A DNA stretch of 14,410 nucleotides from Pavlovales sp. CCMP2436 (GCA_026770615.1 MU631411.1:227931-242340); one strand, 5' to 3'. Counted from the first letter of the stretch, positions 1 to 7,015 are shown. Translations and numbers: made by a program. Notes: generated by a model from the letters alone, not told the origin.

Positions 1-189
1 GGTTAGGATTAGAGCTAGGATTCAGTGTAGGCTAGGGGTTATTACGCAGCTAGCATGGGGGGGGAAGGGGGGGGAGTCAGGTAGTGGCAAGTTCCGATTG
101 ACCCCCCCCCCAACTTGGGGGGGGGTGGGGGGGGGGTCAAAGAGGGCTTTCATGGAGGGTGATTAAATGGATTAAATCACTAGAATTAC
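1..189 (-). other. Intron 5 of the glycosyltransferase gene (partial)
   Basis: Starts with the donor GTAATT at 189-184 on the minus strand and runs off the window. It contains G and C homopolymers at about 57-138, including a C10-AACTT-G10 hairpin (104-128). The first 40 bases have loose GGTTAGGATTAG-like text but no regular telomere repeat. Nothing coding was seen. Confidence 0.6.
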
Positions 190-3173
190 CTCCCGGAATG
201 TCTCGCTGTATCCAGATTTCGCCTTTACATCGCACGAAGCACTCGGGCACACACCACCCTTGGCTTGGTAAAGCCTACAAAAAAAAACGGAGGGTCAGGT
301 GTGTGTGTGTGTGTGTGCGTGTGCTGAGGGAGGGAGAAGAAGGGGTGGAGGGGGAGGGGATGGTTTGGTGCGAGCGATCACCTTCCGAGTGAGGATGTCC
401 ACACACGCCTGCCAAGTACAGCAGAGGCTATGACGTCGTTGAGCCCCATCTGCTCGTTCTCAACCTTGTGCGCGATACGCTTGGCCTGCTGTTTTAAAAT
501 CGGCTAGTTTGAGACAGACACACACTCAAACAGACAGACAGACAGACACACACACACACGCGAGCGCGCGCGCGCACACACACACGAGAAGTTCCACCCA
601 CCCACCCACAGACACACACACTTGGCCCCATGCTATGAATACAGCAGGCAGGCAGGCAGGCAGATTACCTGGGGTATGATTTTACGTACTGCTGCGAAGA
701 CATGATTCACCAGTGAGTGGGACAGGGGATTATTAGTATTATCATCATTATCATTATCATCATCGTCATCATCATCATTATCATCATTATCATTAGTATT
801 AGTATTAGTATTAGTATTAGTATTATTATCATCATCATCATCATTATTACCTGGGGTATTATTTCACGTACTGCTGCGAGGATAGAAGCAGGGTCACCAG
901 AGAATCTTTGCAGCGTGAGCAAAAGTTCCTGGACGACGTACCCAGCCCCGGTGCCGTTTCGACCGTTACGCACGTACAGCACCTGTATAAAAAAATAAAA
1001 AATAAAAAATAACAGTGTTAGCATTACTATTCTAATTCAGGGAGTGGGCAAAAGCTCCTGGACGACTTACCCGGCGCTCGCACCATTCCTTCCGTTGTAC
1101 CATAATTAGAATAAGAAGAACTTTGTATTATTATAAAAACTATTATTATTATTATTATACAAGTGTCAGCCGGCTCCCATACCAGGTAGCAGTAGTAACT
1201 ATAATATTAGTTATAGTAGCAGTAGCAGCAATAGTAGTAATGGTAATATTCTAACTGTTCCTGACGGTACCATTTGTTCCGTTGTGCACGTCTAGTTCCT
1301 GACCTGAATTATGGCTGTTGTTCTTATTTTGGTTGCTACTGTATACAATGGGGGGCGGTGTGTGTGTGTGGGGGGGGGGGGGGGGGGCAAGGGCAAGGGT
1401 AAGGTCAAGGAAAAGGCTCGATAGATGCGCGTACATCCGCGTTTGCGCGTCTACTATTCTAAGTGTCTTACCCCCTTCTACAATCTGACCTACTGTATCT
1501 AAGTGTCGACGTGTCAGGGGACGGAAGTACTTCTGGATATTTATACACTATGACACACTTCTAGATGTTGGCGCGGGTCGTTTGCGCCAGGGTTTTACAT
1601 CTTCCTGGAACGTAAATATCACTTCCCGAGAATTCCTGGGAATTCCCGGGAATTTCCGGGAATTCCCATTCCCGGAACCTAAATGTGTAAAACCCTGGTT
1701 CGCGCGTCTACCTGCTGGTTTTTTCTTCCGAATAACTGTAAACTGTAAACTGGTTTTTAACCAGTGCGATTTTTAAAATCCGCCCCGCGCACTTATGTTT
1801 TATTCTAAGGCGAGTACGATTGTGCAACAACTCATGACAGCAGACTAATTCGAATCCAGACTGGGCCGAATCCGGGCAACTGCCGAATAAAAGCAATTCC
1901 ATCGTATCTCTATCTGAGATGCCTGGAGTCTAGCCTACTAGGATTAGCAAATTAGTCGTACCCCCGACTTGCAGCCCGAAGGCGTACGGGCATGACATTG
2001 CAGTGGTAGCAGTAGTAGCAGTGGTAGCAGTGGTAGCAGTGGTAGCAGTAGTAGTGGTAATATTCTAATATTAGAACGTATTTAGTTATCACGTACCCCC
2101 GCGTTTGCGAACGGTCCGTCCTGCTGTACGATCACGTCGAAGGGACGGAGCGAGGGCGAGTTGAAGAGGGCAAACGGGTTGACGAACCACACCTGTACAA
2201 AAGAGAAGGGGCAGCAAATTCAAATAGTCAGAGGAGCACAGAGAGGCGCAGCAGGGTTTTACATCTTCCTGGAACGTAAATATCACTTCCCAGGAATTCC
2301 TGGAAACCCTTTCCGGAAGCAAGCAAATCTACCCGGGAATTCCCGGGAATTCCCATTCCCGGAAACTAAATGTGTAAAACCCTGATGTGCAGGGATGGCG
2401 AGCGAAGCTGAAGCGTAAATCACGGTAAAAGCATGTAGGGGGGGGGGCTTGGGCGTCGGCCGCGTGGCGTAGTAGCTCGGTCACTACAACACCCGCCGAG
2501 CGCTGCTCGCGGTGCGGAAGCTTGGGACAAGCATGTCAGGCGAGTGGGGAGTTTGGGCAGCAAATGGTCGGTGACAAGAATGTGTAAGTTTCTAGTTAAA
2601 CGTCCGTCCCCGGGAGATTCGCACTGGACCTGAGCGTTGAAAACACTCAAATCCAGGGATCCACCCAGGGCACACGGATACCGTCCCCACGAATGTACGA
2701 CGATGGCAGCTGTAGCGTAAAACCAGGCCGAACCACACCGTGTCCGTGTCCGTCTGCAGCACGCCCAGGCCCTCGGCCACCAGCCTCGACACGATGTACT
2801 TGCGCGCGACGAAGAGGATGGTCCGAAAGTTGTCGGCCTCCCACTCGCCCACAATCCCCGGGGGCTTCCACGACGTCCACACGCAGGCGCCGTCGGGCAC
2901 AACCCCGTACACCGCATCACAGACCAAGGAGGACGTGGCGTGTACGAGGGTAGACTGCACGCCTTGCGCACGCAGCTGCAGCAGGGTGCCAACCGCGTCC
3001 GTCAGCCCCCCTTCGTTGGTCGTGAGCAGTACCAATTCGCGCTCAACCGCCCAGCCGAGCAGCGCACGCCACACGGCCGGGTTCTGCACGTCGCCGCCCG
3101 CAAAGTGCGGCCGCGGTAGGGAGCTTGCGCCGCCGGTGAGCAGCAGCACGCCAAGCGCGCAGAACTGGAGCAT
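190..3173 (-). CDS. Spliced glycosyltransferase gene, GT77-like nucleotide-sugar transferase (3' end beyond left edge)
   Basis: Five exons read on the minus strand: 3173-2739, 2192-2097, 982-851, 488-382 and 274-190, giving 285 codons with all phases consistent and GT..AG introns. Exon 1 starts at the Met opening a hydrophobic signal-like segment (MLQFCALGVLLLTGGASS), so a secretory or Golgi product is likely. Residues 141-145 are TDTDT and continue across intron 1 into VWFVNPFALF. This matches the DxD-V-W-x-x-x-P block of Nucleotid_trans/GT77 enzymes, where the aspartates bind the metal and sugar nucleotide. Exon 2 ends QQDGPFANAG and exon 3 starts VLYVRNG, corresponding to the family's 'D...N.G..Y.R' block. 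Exon 4 has ENEQMGLNDVIAS, like the family 'DQ..LND' motif. Exon 5 contains two cysteines (VCPSASC) and ends at a GTAATT donor, so more exons lie off the left edge. The donor sugar and acceptor cannot be told. Alternative: exon 4 could begin three bases later (tandem CAG acceptor). Confidence 0.82.
299..323. repeat. (GT)n microsatellite in intron 4
   Basis: An alternating GT run with one GC interruption. On the minus strand it reads CA-rich and lies between the exon 4 donor (GTGATC, 381-376) and a T-rich acceptor ending TTTTTGTAG at 275. It forms part of the 107-bp intron 4. Confidence 0.85.
515..662. repeat. Composite (CA)n, (CAGA)n, CCCA and (GGCA)n microsatellites in intron 3
   Basis: CAGACAGACAGACACACACA tracts, a CGCGAGCGCGCGCGCG patch, triple CCCA at about 596-608, and five GGCA units at 644-662. 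All lie inside intron 3 (489-850) of the glycosyltransferase gene. No coding content is visible. Confidence 0.85.
661..720 (-). repeat. Decayed copy of the exon 3 end, inside intron 3
   Basis: On the minus strand this stretch ends CAGTACGTAAAATCATACCCCAG followed by GTAATC. The real exon 3 ends CAGTACGTGAAATAATACCCCAG followed by GTAATA (870-846). The upstream CACTGGTGA also matches CTCTGGTGA in exon 3. It looks like a partial duplicate of the exon 3 tail together with its splice donor, separated from the original by an ATY-type microsatellite. Confidence 0.65.
727..849. repeat. (ATT/ATC)n and (ATTAGT)n trinucleotide microsatellite
   Basis: About 120 bp of ATC, ATT and AGTATT units immediately after the exon 3 donor on the minus strand. 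It gives poly-Ile or poly-Met open frames on both strands that are not genes. Confidence 0.9.
1041..1101 (-). repeat. Decayed copy of the exon 3 start, inside intron 2
   Basis: Minus-strand translation gives YNGRNGASAG, then a stop, then VVQELLPTP. The true exon 3 reads VRNGRNGTGAGYVVQELLLTL. The Tyr codon of the real exon is replaced by TAA, and the same change creates a consensus donor GTAAGT. Similarity is visible over about 60 bp (positions 911-974 are the matching part of exon 3). Confidence 0.65.
1190..1300 (-). repeat. GTA/GCA microsatellite plus further exon 3-like fragment in intron 2
   Basis: Positions 1250-1290 on the minus strand contain ACAACGGAACAAATGGT, close to ACAACGGAAGGAATGGT in the decayed exon 3 copy at 1041-1101. 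This is followed on the minus strand by TTAGAATATTACC and ACT/GCT triplets. The same TTAGAATATTACC-plus-triplet arrangement recurs at 2001-2070, just inside the exon 2 donor. Confidence 0.5.
1349..1387. repeat. G-tract with (GT)n, potential G-quadruplex
   Basis: GGGGGGCGG, then (GT)5, then 18 consecutive G (1370-1387), then CAAGGGCAAGGGTAAGG. The plus strand carries more than four G runs close together. It lies in intron 2 of the minus-strand glycosyltransferase gene, where the transcript would be C-rich. Confidence 0.8.
1588..1697. mobile_element. hAT-type MITE, copy 1 (110 bp)
   Basis: Termini are CAGGGTTTTACA and its exact reverse complement TGTAAAACCCTG. The element is flanked by GTTTGCGC (1580-1587) and GTTCGCGC (1698-1705), a 7/8 match and the 8-bp length expected for hAT insertions. 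CAGGG termini are also typical of hAT elements. The interior is a self-complementary AATTCCCGGGAATT-type sequence. No transposase is encoded, so it is non-autonomous. It sits in intron 2 of the glycosyltransferase gene. Confidence 0.8.
1700..2000. other. Intron 2 interior without a recognisable gene
   Basis: Apart from the MITE before it and the triplet repeat after it, this stretch shows only short fragments. One is CGGGGGTACGACTAA-like text on the minus strand near 1957-1975, resembling the exon 2 donor region. The short open frames here are unsupported. Confidence 0.5.
2001..2070. repeat. (GTAGCAGTG)n microsatellite in intron 2
   Basis: Imperfect GTAGCAGTGGTAGCAGTAGT units followed by GGTAATATTCTAA. 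It starts about 27 bp inside intron 2, downstream of the exon 2 donor (GTACGT, 2096-2091) on the minus strand. Confidence 0.85.
2252..2384. mobile_element. hAT-type MITE, copy 2 (133 bp)
   Basis: Same family and orientation as the element at 1588-1697, with termini CAGGGTTTTACA and TGTAAAACCCTG and nearly identical outer 40 bases on each side. Flanks AGGCGCAG (2244-2251) and ATGTGCAG (2385-2392) match at 6 of 8 positions. It is about 23 bp longer inside than copy 1. It lies in intron 1 of the glycosyltransferase gene, 56 bp from the acceptor. Confidence 0.78.
2581..2690 (-). repeat. Hairpin-bearing dispersed repeat, copy A
   Basis: This sequence of about 110 bp recurs at 5382-5495 in the same orientation, with shared blocks GTTAAACGTCCGTCCCCGGG and ATACCGTCCCCAC. 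On the minus strand, 2656-2624 folds into a 15-bp stem with a 3-nt loop. The only non-Watson-Crick pairs are three G-U pairs, which would be A/C mismatches on the other strand, so the minus strand is the structured one. It lies near the 5' end of intron 1. Confidence 0.7.
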
Positions 3174-3328
3174 CCTGACGACCCGCGCGGAGCGCGGAGT
3201 GGGAGCGGAGCCGCTACTGCAACTTACCTCGGTCACGCACAAACTTAAGACCTGGGACCTTTGAGAGCTTGCAGAGCATGGATTCCACATGTTAATCGCG
3301 TCACCTCTAACTAAACATCGGGCCCAGC
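3174..3328 (-). promoter_or_regulatory. Presumed 5' leader / proximal promoter of the glycosyltransferase gene
   Basis: The frame is open upstream of the chosen Met, but codon 73 of that longer frame is the first followed by a signal-like hydrophobic segment. The stretch holds a consensus-like donor GAG|GTAAGT on the minus strand near 3222-3230, which could mark a leader intron. No clear TATA box was seen. Confidence 0.35.
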
Positions 3329-3928
3329 GAGGTCGTAACTCACAGTGATTCCAATCACAAGCCAACTCACAAGAGTGTGTGAGTTCCACTGTATGAGTTA
3401 GCTCACAGCTCCAAATTCCACACGCAGCGAGCCGGTGGCCCGTGACTGGGAGTTCAACTCACAGCAACTCGCAGTCCTCCAAATCACAGCAACTCCCACA
3501 CTTTTGTGATTGCCTCTGTGATTGGTAGTTTTTTAAGATGCTTAATTAATTAAATAAAATGACCTAGCAGCGGGCGCCGACGCGGCCGCCAATTGAAGTC
3601 CAACTGACGCGAAATGACGTACTTCAGCAGCATTTAGCATTCTCGCTCATGTGGCAAGTGCGAGCTCGTGCTCTCATTGGCTGGCTGGAAAATCATAGCT
3701 ATATATTTAACATTTGAATTTTAGGCGGGACCGTGAGTTAACCCACAGGCCCTGTGAGTTAACTCGCGAGTGATTCCACTCCCACTACCAATCACCAATT
3801 CTGGAAAATGCTCAACGCCCACACTCTTGTGATTGCCTGGCAATCACACTAAAGGTCCTAATTTATTGGAACTCCCACACACACTAGAATTATCAATCAC
3901 GGTTTCAAATGTTGTGCGTTACGACCTC
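3329..3928. mobile_element. Foldback / MITE-like element with terminal inverted repeats (about 600 bp)
   Basis: GAGGTCGTAACTCACA at 3329-3344 matches, at 15 of 16 positions, the reverse complement of 3913-3928. Further in, CACAAGAGTGTG and GTGATTGGTAGT/ACTACCAATCAC pairs form additional inverted repeats, and GTGAGTTAACTCAC-like palindromes recur. A perfect palindrome GTGATTGCC-T-GGCAATCAC is at 3829-3847. The centre is AT-rich (TTAATTAATTAAATAAAAT near 3542). No coding frame and no clear target duplication were found. It lies upstream of the glycosyltransferase gene and may carry part of its promoter. Confidence 0.6.
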
Positions 3929-4181
3929 TGACTTAACATCCTTATATCCGCCAAGTCTAGTGGGGACCACCAAATGGCGCCGATATTGCAGTTTTTGAAT
4001 TGATCCACTGCCAGTAACCAGGCTTAGTGCCCAGGGACTTGTGTACGCAGTAAAGGTCCACGCGACGGAAAGTCCGGGGAGACCTTTACCATACCATAGT
4101 CCTCCGTGCCGCAACAGGGGCTCAACCTGTAGCATAGGCACGCCACGTGACCCGGCGAAGCGCCCGCCGCGGCCAAACAGA
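3929..4181. other. Downstream flank of the S1-like gene, no supported gene
   Basis: Open frames continue here on the minus strand from the S1-like gene in another frame. I could not match their translation to the remaining half of an S1 domain. One possible acceptor (GCTACAG) and donor (GTAAAG) pair lies near 4130-4085 on the minus strand, but no exon is claimed. Confidence 0.3.
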
Positions 4182-5033
4182 TCACTTGTCCCTCTCGCCC
4201 GCGGTCCTGTCAATGTCCCTTGAGCCGACGCTATCCCTCTGGCCGGAGAGCGACATGGGCAGGAACGCGACGCGCCCGAGAATGTCGACCATAAACCCGC
4301 TGGCAGTCTTCTGCAGCACGCGCGCGTACACCTCCTGCTTCGTGTCCATCGCGCGCTTGAGCAGCCGCCACGTCTCCAGCTCCTTCGCTGCACCGTCCAG
4401 CTGTTTCCCAACCACAAAGTTTGGCAGGCCCTCGATGTCGCGCAGCTCGAACGTTATGCGGTTTAGGGGGGGACGGGGGGGCTCCGCCGTCGAGAGGTCG
4501 CGTGCCATCGAGAGGGCGCGTGATCCGCCGTGGCCCTGCGAGTCTGGCGCGTCCAGCTGCTTCCCAACCGCGCTCGGCATGCCGTCGCCGTCGTACAGAT
4601 CGAAGCGTGATTCGCCAGCGGGGGAAACGTCTGCCGCCTTCGAGTTCGGCAGTCCGCGGCGGTGCGCCTTCACCATGATGGGCGGCTCGCCCTTGCGGCT
4701 GTACATGTAATCGCGAAGCTTGACCGGAGAGCCGTCGGAGACCTCGGGCAGCTGCTCGGCTTCGGCGGTGACAGCGACAGGCGCGTCCAGCTGCTTCCCT
4801 GCCGGGACGTTGCCGTACAGATCGAACCCGCCGCTCGCCGCCGGGCCCTGCGCGTCGGGCGCGTCCAGCTCCGTCCCCGCCGGGACGTTGCCGTACAGAT
4901 CGAACCCACCGCTCGCCGAGAGGACGCGCCGCGGGAACGTCGCGCGGCTGCCGCTCGCGAGCATGCCCGGGGTGCGCAGCCACGAAGCGTGCAGACCCAG
5001 TAACCGCCCCCGTGCAGCGAGCAAGCCCACCAT
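4182..5033 (-). CDS. Organelle-targeted repeat protein with a partial S1 RNA-binding domain
   Basis: 283 codons from the Met at 5033, chosen because it opens an Arg-rich, acid-free N-terminus (MVGLLAARGRLLGLHASWLR) typical of mitochondrial or plastid targeting. Upstream Mets fall in an ATGATC microsatellite. Four related repeats follow at about residues 41-59, 67-84, 143-163 and 194-213, with consensus F-[DE]-L-[YR]-x-x-x-G-x-P-x-x-x-GKQLD-A. The first two are nearly identical at DNA level with a 78-bp period. Residues 219-262 read W-x-x-L-x-x-A ... V-x-A-R-V ... GFMVD-x-x-G-x-V-AFLPMSL, the first half of an S1 domain as in ribosomal protein bS1. The second half is not in this frame, so the gene probably splices near 4180-4240 or is truncated. 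An organellar ribosomal or RNA-binding role is inferred; the repeats are not a family I recognise. Confidence 0.6.
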   Translation of the reverse strand: MVGLLAARGRLLGLHASWLRTPGMLASGSRATFPRRVLSASGGFDLYGNVPAGTELDAPDAQGPAASGGFDLYGNVPAGKQLDAPVAVTAEAEQLPEVSDGSPVKLRDYMYSRKGEPPIMVKAHRRGLPNSKAADVSPAGESRFDLYDGDGMPSAVGKQLDAPDSQGHGGSRALSMARDLSTAEPPRPPLNRITFELRDIEGLPNFVVGKQLDGAAKELETWRLLKRAMDTKQEVYARVLQKTASGFMVDILGRVAFLPMSLSGQRDSVGSRDIDRTAGERDK

Positions 5034-5069
5034 TCTCGTGCGCTCTTTTTTAAAGCTGCTGCTGCTGTT

Positions 5070-5119
5070 CATCATGATCATGATCATGATCATGATCATG
5101 ATTCTGATTCTGATTCTGT
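5070..5119. repeat. (ATGATC)n palindromic microsatellite with (ATTCTG)n
   Basis: About five CATGAT units, each pair self-complementary, followed by ATTCTG units. It starts 37 bp upstream of the S1-like gene's start codon, so it is probably in its 5' leader or core promoter. Confidence 0.85.
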
Positions 5120-5381
5120 TATGAGTGGTGACCAAATCGTTGAGCACCTAGTCCCTGCCTGTCAACGGAGCCCCACTTGGACAGCTTGGAGAATTGAGTC
5201 CGTCGTATGCACGCCCGGCGCGGTGCTGCTAGCTTCGAAAATGAACACAATCATGCCCCAGGGAAGGCGCATGGGGCCCGGTGCGAGTGGACTTTTGCGT
5301 GCATACCTGATTCTAACGGAAAATGCAAGGACATGGCCCCAGAAATGAGAGTGGTATTTTCAGCATTCAAGCTACATGCAG
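5120..5381. other. Intergenic stretch upstream of the S1-like gene
   Basis: About 260 bp with no recognisable protein, RNA or repeat. It must contain the S1-like gene's promoter, but no clear motif was seen. Confidence 0.4.
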
Positions 5382-5495
5382 TGTGCAAGTTTTTAGTTAA
5401 ACGTCCGTCCCCGGGAGGATCTCACTGGAGTTAAGTGTTGAAAAAAAACACTCAGATCCAGGAATCCACCCCGAGCACATAGATACCGTCCCCAC
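5382..5495 (-). repeat. Hairpin-bearing dispersed repeat, copy B
   Basis: Second copy of the repeat at 2581-2690. The hairpin (5461-5425 on the minus strand) is kept with a longer T-rich loop. One G-U pair of copy A is a Watson-Crick pair here (AACAC instead of AACGC opposite GTGTT), while two other positions have become mismatched. The conserved block GTTAAACGTCCGTCCCCGGG is identical in both copies. Confidence 0.7.
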
Positions 5496-5671
5496 CGCTG
5501 ATCAGTTCAGCCACACGACGATCGACGACTGACGGCTCTCGACTGGCGCGCTGACCGACCTCCACTGCTCTCCCTCGCGTCGTCTGAAAATGCAGCACCG
5601 TCTGCGAGTGCAGCCCACCTTCGCGCTTCCCAAACATTACTTCCTCGCTAGCCTGGCTCGCATATGTTGAG
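5496..5671. other. Gap between repeat copy B and the LINE 3' end
   Basis: Contains a 61-codon minus-strand frame (5637-5452) that runs into the repeat. I see no domain or homologue in it, and do not call a gene. Confidence 0.35.
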
Positions 5672-5693
5672 ATTTTTGCCCGGGGGCAAAAAT
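5672..5693 (-). other. Perfect hairpin at the LINE 3' end
   Basis: ATTTTTGCCC-CC-GGGCAAAAAT on the minus strand: a 10-bp perfect stem with a 2-nt loop, 33 nt past the last stop codon (5729-5727). LINE 3' UTRs often end in stem-loops recognised by their own RT. Whether this is the true end of the element is inferred. Confidence 0.55.
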
Positions 5694-5726
5694 AACAAAT
5701 ATACGCGGCTCATTTGCTGGCCCATT

Positions 5727-7015
5727 CTATCCCACCCCTTGACGGGGGTGGGCCTCGGGCGCAGGACTTTGGATTGCGGGGTGTGGCGGGCTTGCTGGCT
5801 CATGTTTGCGTTTTGAAGACTTTGAGCTTGCTGGCTCATGTTTGGTTTTAGGTTTTTTGTCGCCCGAGTGGTGCGACAGCGTGGGTGACTGGCCGGTTTC
5901 AAGGGCCCGTCTGGTTGCTGGGCGCAGTGTGCGTGAGGGGTGCATGAATATGAAGGACTTGGCATAGATCAGTGCGTGCATGCGTGACGGGCCCGCTGCG
6001 GAGTCGTGGTTTATGGCGGGACTGGCTGGTCCTGTTTTGGGTTCGGTGGGACTGGCTGCTCCTGGTAGAAATGAGGTTTTGGTCCGAGACGGTCTCTGGT
6101 TGCGTTTTTCCACGTTTGATGTGCGTAAGCGTTGCGGGCCTCGGCTGGGCCTGAAGGTGGGCTTTGACTGCATGGAGGGTATGGTTGGGTTCACACCTGT
6201 ATTCATAGGTTGGTTGCGCATCAGGCATCTTCGTTTGGCAGGGGTGGTCAGTGCACTGGCGTCCGTTGGGGGTATGGGCTTTTGCTGTATAGGTGGTATG
6301 GCTGTTGGGGATATGGGCTCATACTGAGCGATGCTGTCCGTTGGGGGTATGGGCTCATACCGCAGATATGGTATAGCCGCTGGTGCCTCGATTTGGGCTA
6401 TGCTGTTCGTCAGGGGTATGGGCTCATACTGCATAGGTGGTATGGCCGCTGGGGCTTCGTTTTGGGCGATGCTGTCTGTTGGGGTATGGGCTCATACTGC
6501 ATAGGAGGTAAGGCTGATGGTTCCTTGTTTTGAGCAATGCTGTCCGTTGGGGGTATGGGCTCGTGTTGTATAGGTGGTATGACCGCTGGTGCTGTGTTTT
6601 GATTCAGTTTCCTTGCTGCCCGCTCAGCTGTCTGGGCGGCCCACATGGCTACCTTAAACTTATACGCATCGTATAGAGATATATTGTCCTTGGTTGACGC
6701 CGCTGACGCTTCGATTGCCGCTTCGCGTGATTTGTGCATTCTGAGGCTATGGCGTAGGAGAGTGTAGTGTAAGTCGCCGGGCTTGGGTGCGTCACCGGTG
6801 TCGACGTCCTTCTTTCTGAGCTCTTCTTTGACACTGAATCCTACTAGTCCGGTCGAGATATCATGTGTGTCGCCATTGATTTTGATTTGGAGGGTCCCAG
6901 GCTCGGAGACAGTTCCTTGCAGCGGGAGCGGTGGAGGTCGCGGCGGTGCATCTCCGTTGACGAGCACTCGTGGTATAAGTGATGCTTTGTGTCTTGTGAG
7001 TTGAGTGCTTTGCAT
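5727..7015 (-). pseudogene. LINE C-terminal proline-rich basic tail with tandem repeats
   Basis: Two overlapping frames (7015-6410 and 6434-5727) are one reading frame broken by loss of one G in a GGGGG run near 6481-6485. The first part (SVKEELRKKDVD..., KFKVAMWAAQTAERAARKLNQ) looks helical and charged. It is followed by about five repeats of 23 residues with core EPIPPTDSIAQ and IPPMQYE. The last 100 residues are rich in Pro, Ser, Lys and Arg, including KKPKTKHEPASSKSSKRKHE, resembling a nucleic-acid-binding or nuclear-localisation tail. Such a tail after the zinc finger is unusual; alternatively it could be ORF1 of a second adjacent element copy. Confidence 0.55.
6260..6605 (-). repeat. 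69-bp coding tandem repeat (about 5 units) in the LINE tail
   Basis: GGTATGGGCT recurs at 6271, 6346, 6415, 6483 and 6552, a 69-bp (23-codon) period, with a shorter variant at 6311. Each unit encodes a form of EPIPPTDSIAQ-x-x-APAAIPPMQY. The unit at 6483 lacks one G and shifts the frame. Confidence 0.85.

Larger units (their letters stand above)
2193..2738 (-). other. Intron 1, flanked by an 11-bp direct repeat (introner-like)
   Basis: The minus-strand donor GTGTGG follows ...GACACG and the acceptor is TTTGTACAG. The sequence GGTGTGGTTCG occurs at both borders: plus positions 2729-2739 at the donor and 2183-2193 at the acceptor. The repeat includes the splice-site bases, so one copy lies in the intron and the other in the exon. 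That is the pattern left when an inserted element brings one splice site and makes the other by target-site duplication. The intron also holds the second MITE and a hairpin repeat. Confidence 0.6.

Noticed and set aside
1..45. Telomere-like GGTTAGGATTAG text at the window start
   Set aside because: Units are irregular and not tandem, and the stretch lies inside intron 5 of the glycosyltransferase gene.
717..1024. Poly-Ile / poly-Met open frames on both strands
   Set aside because: They arise from the ATY microsatellite. Only the exon 3 part (851-982, minus) is supported.
1845..1862. TTCGAATCC, resembling a tRNA B box
   Set aside because: No matching A box or cloverleaf could be folded around it.
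2420..3264. Other-frame open readings over exon 1 (minus 2992-2420, plus 2693-2953, plus 2740-3264)
   Set aside because: GC-rich shadow frames of the glycosyltransferase exon, which has the DxD motif and a signal-like start.
4147..5003. Long open frames on both strands over the S1-like gene
   Set aside because: Arg/Pro/Ala-rich translations typical of wrong-frame GC-rich exons; the S1 and repeat motifs exist in one frame only.
5121..5434. Two 75-codon plus-strand frames
   Set aside because: No domain, no repeat and no composition difference from intergenic sequence.
5452..5637. 61-codon minus-strand frame next to repeat copy B
   Set aside because: Its end is repeat sequence and the rest has no recognisable feature.
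5972..6533. Plus-strand Gly/Trp/Tyr-rich frames over the tandem repeat
   Set aside because: Antisense of the proline-rich LINE tail; the 69-bp period gives repetitive text on both strands.
6260..6605. Regular 69-bp repeat as a CRISPR array
   Set aside because: Units are contiguous coding repeats without unique spacers, in a eukaryotic retrotransposon.
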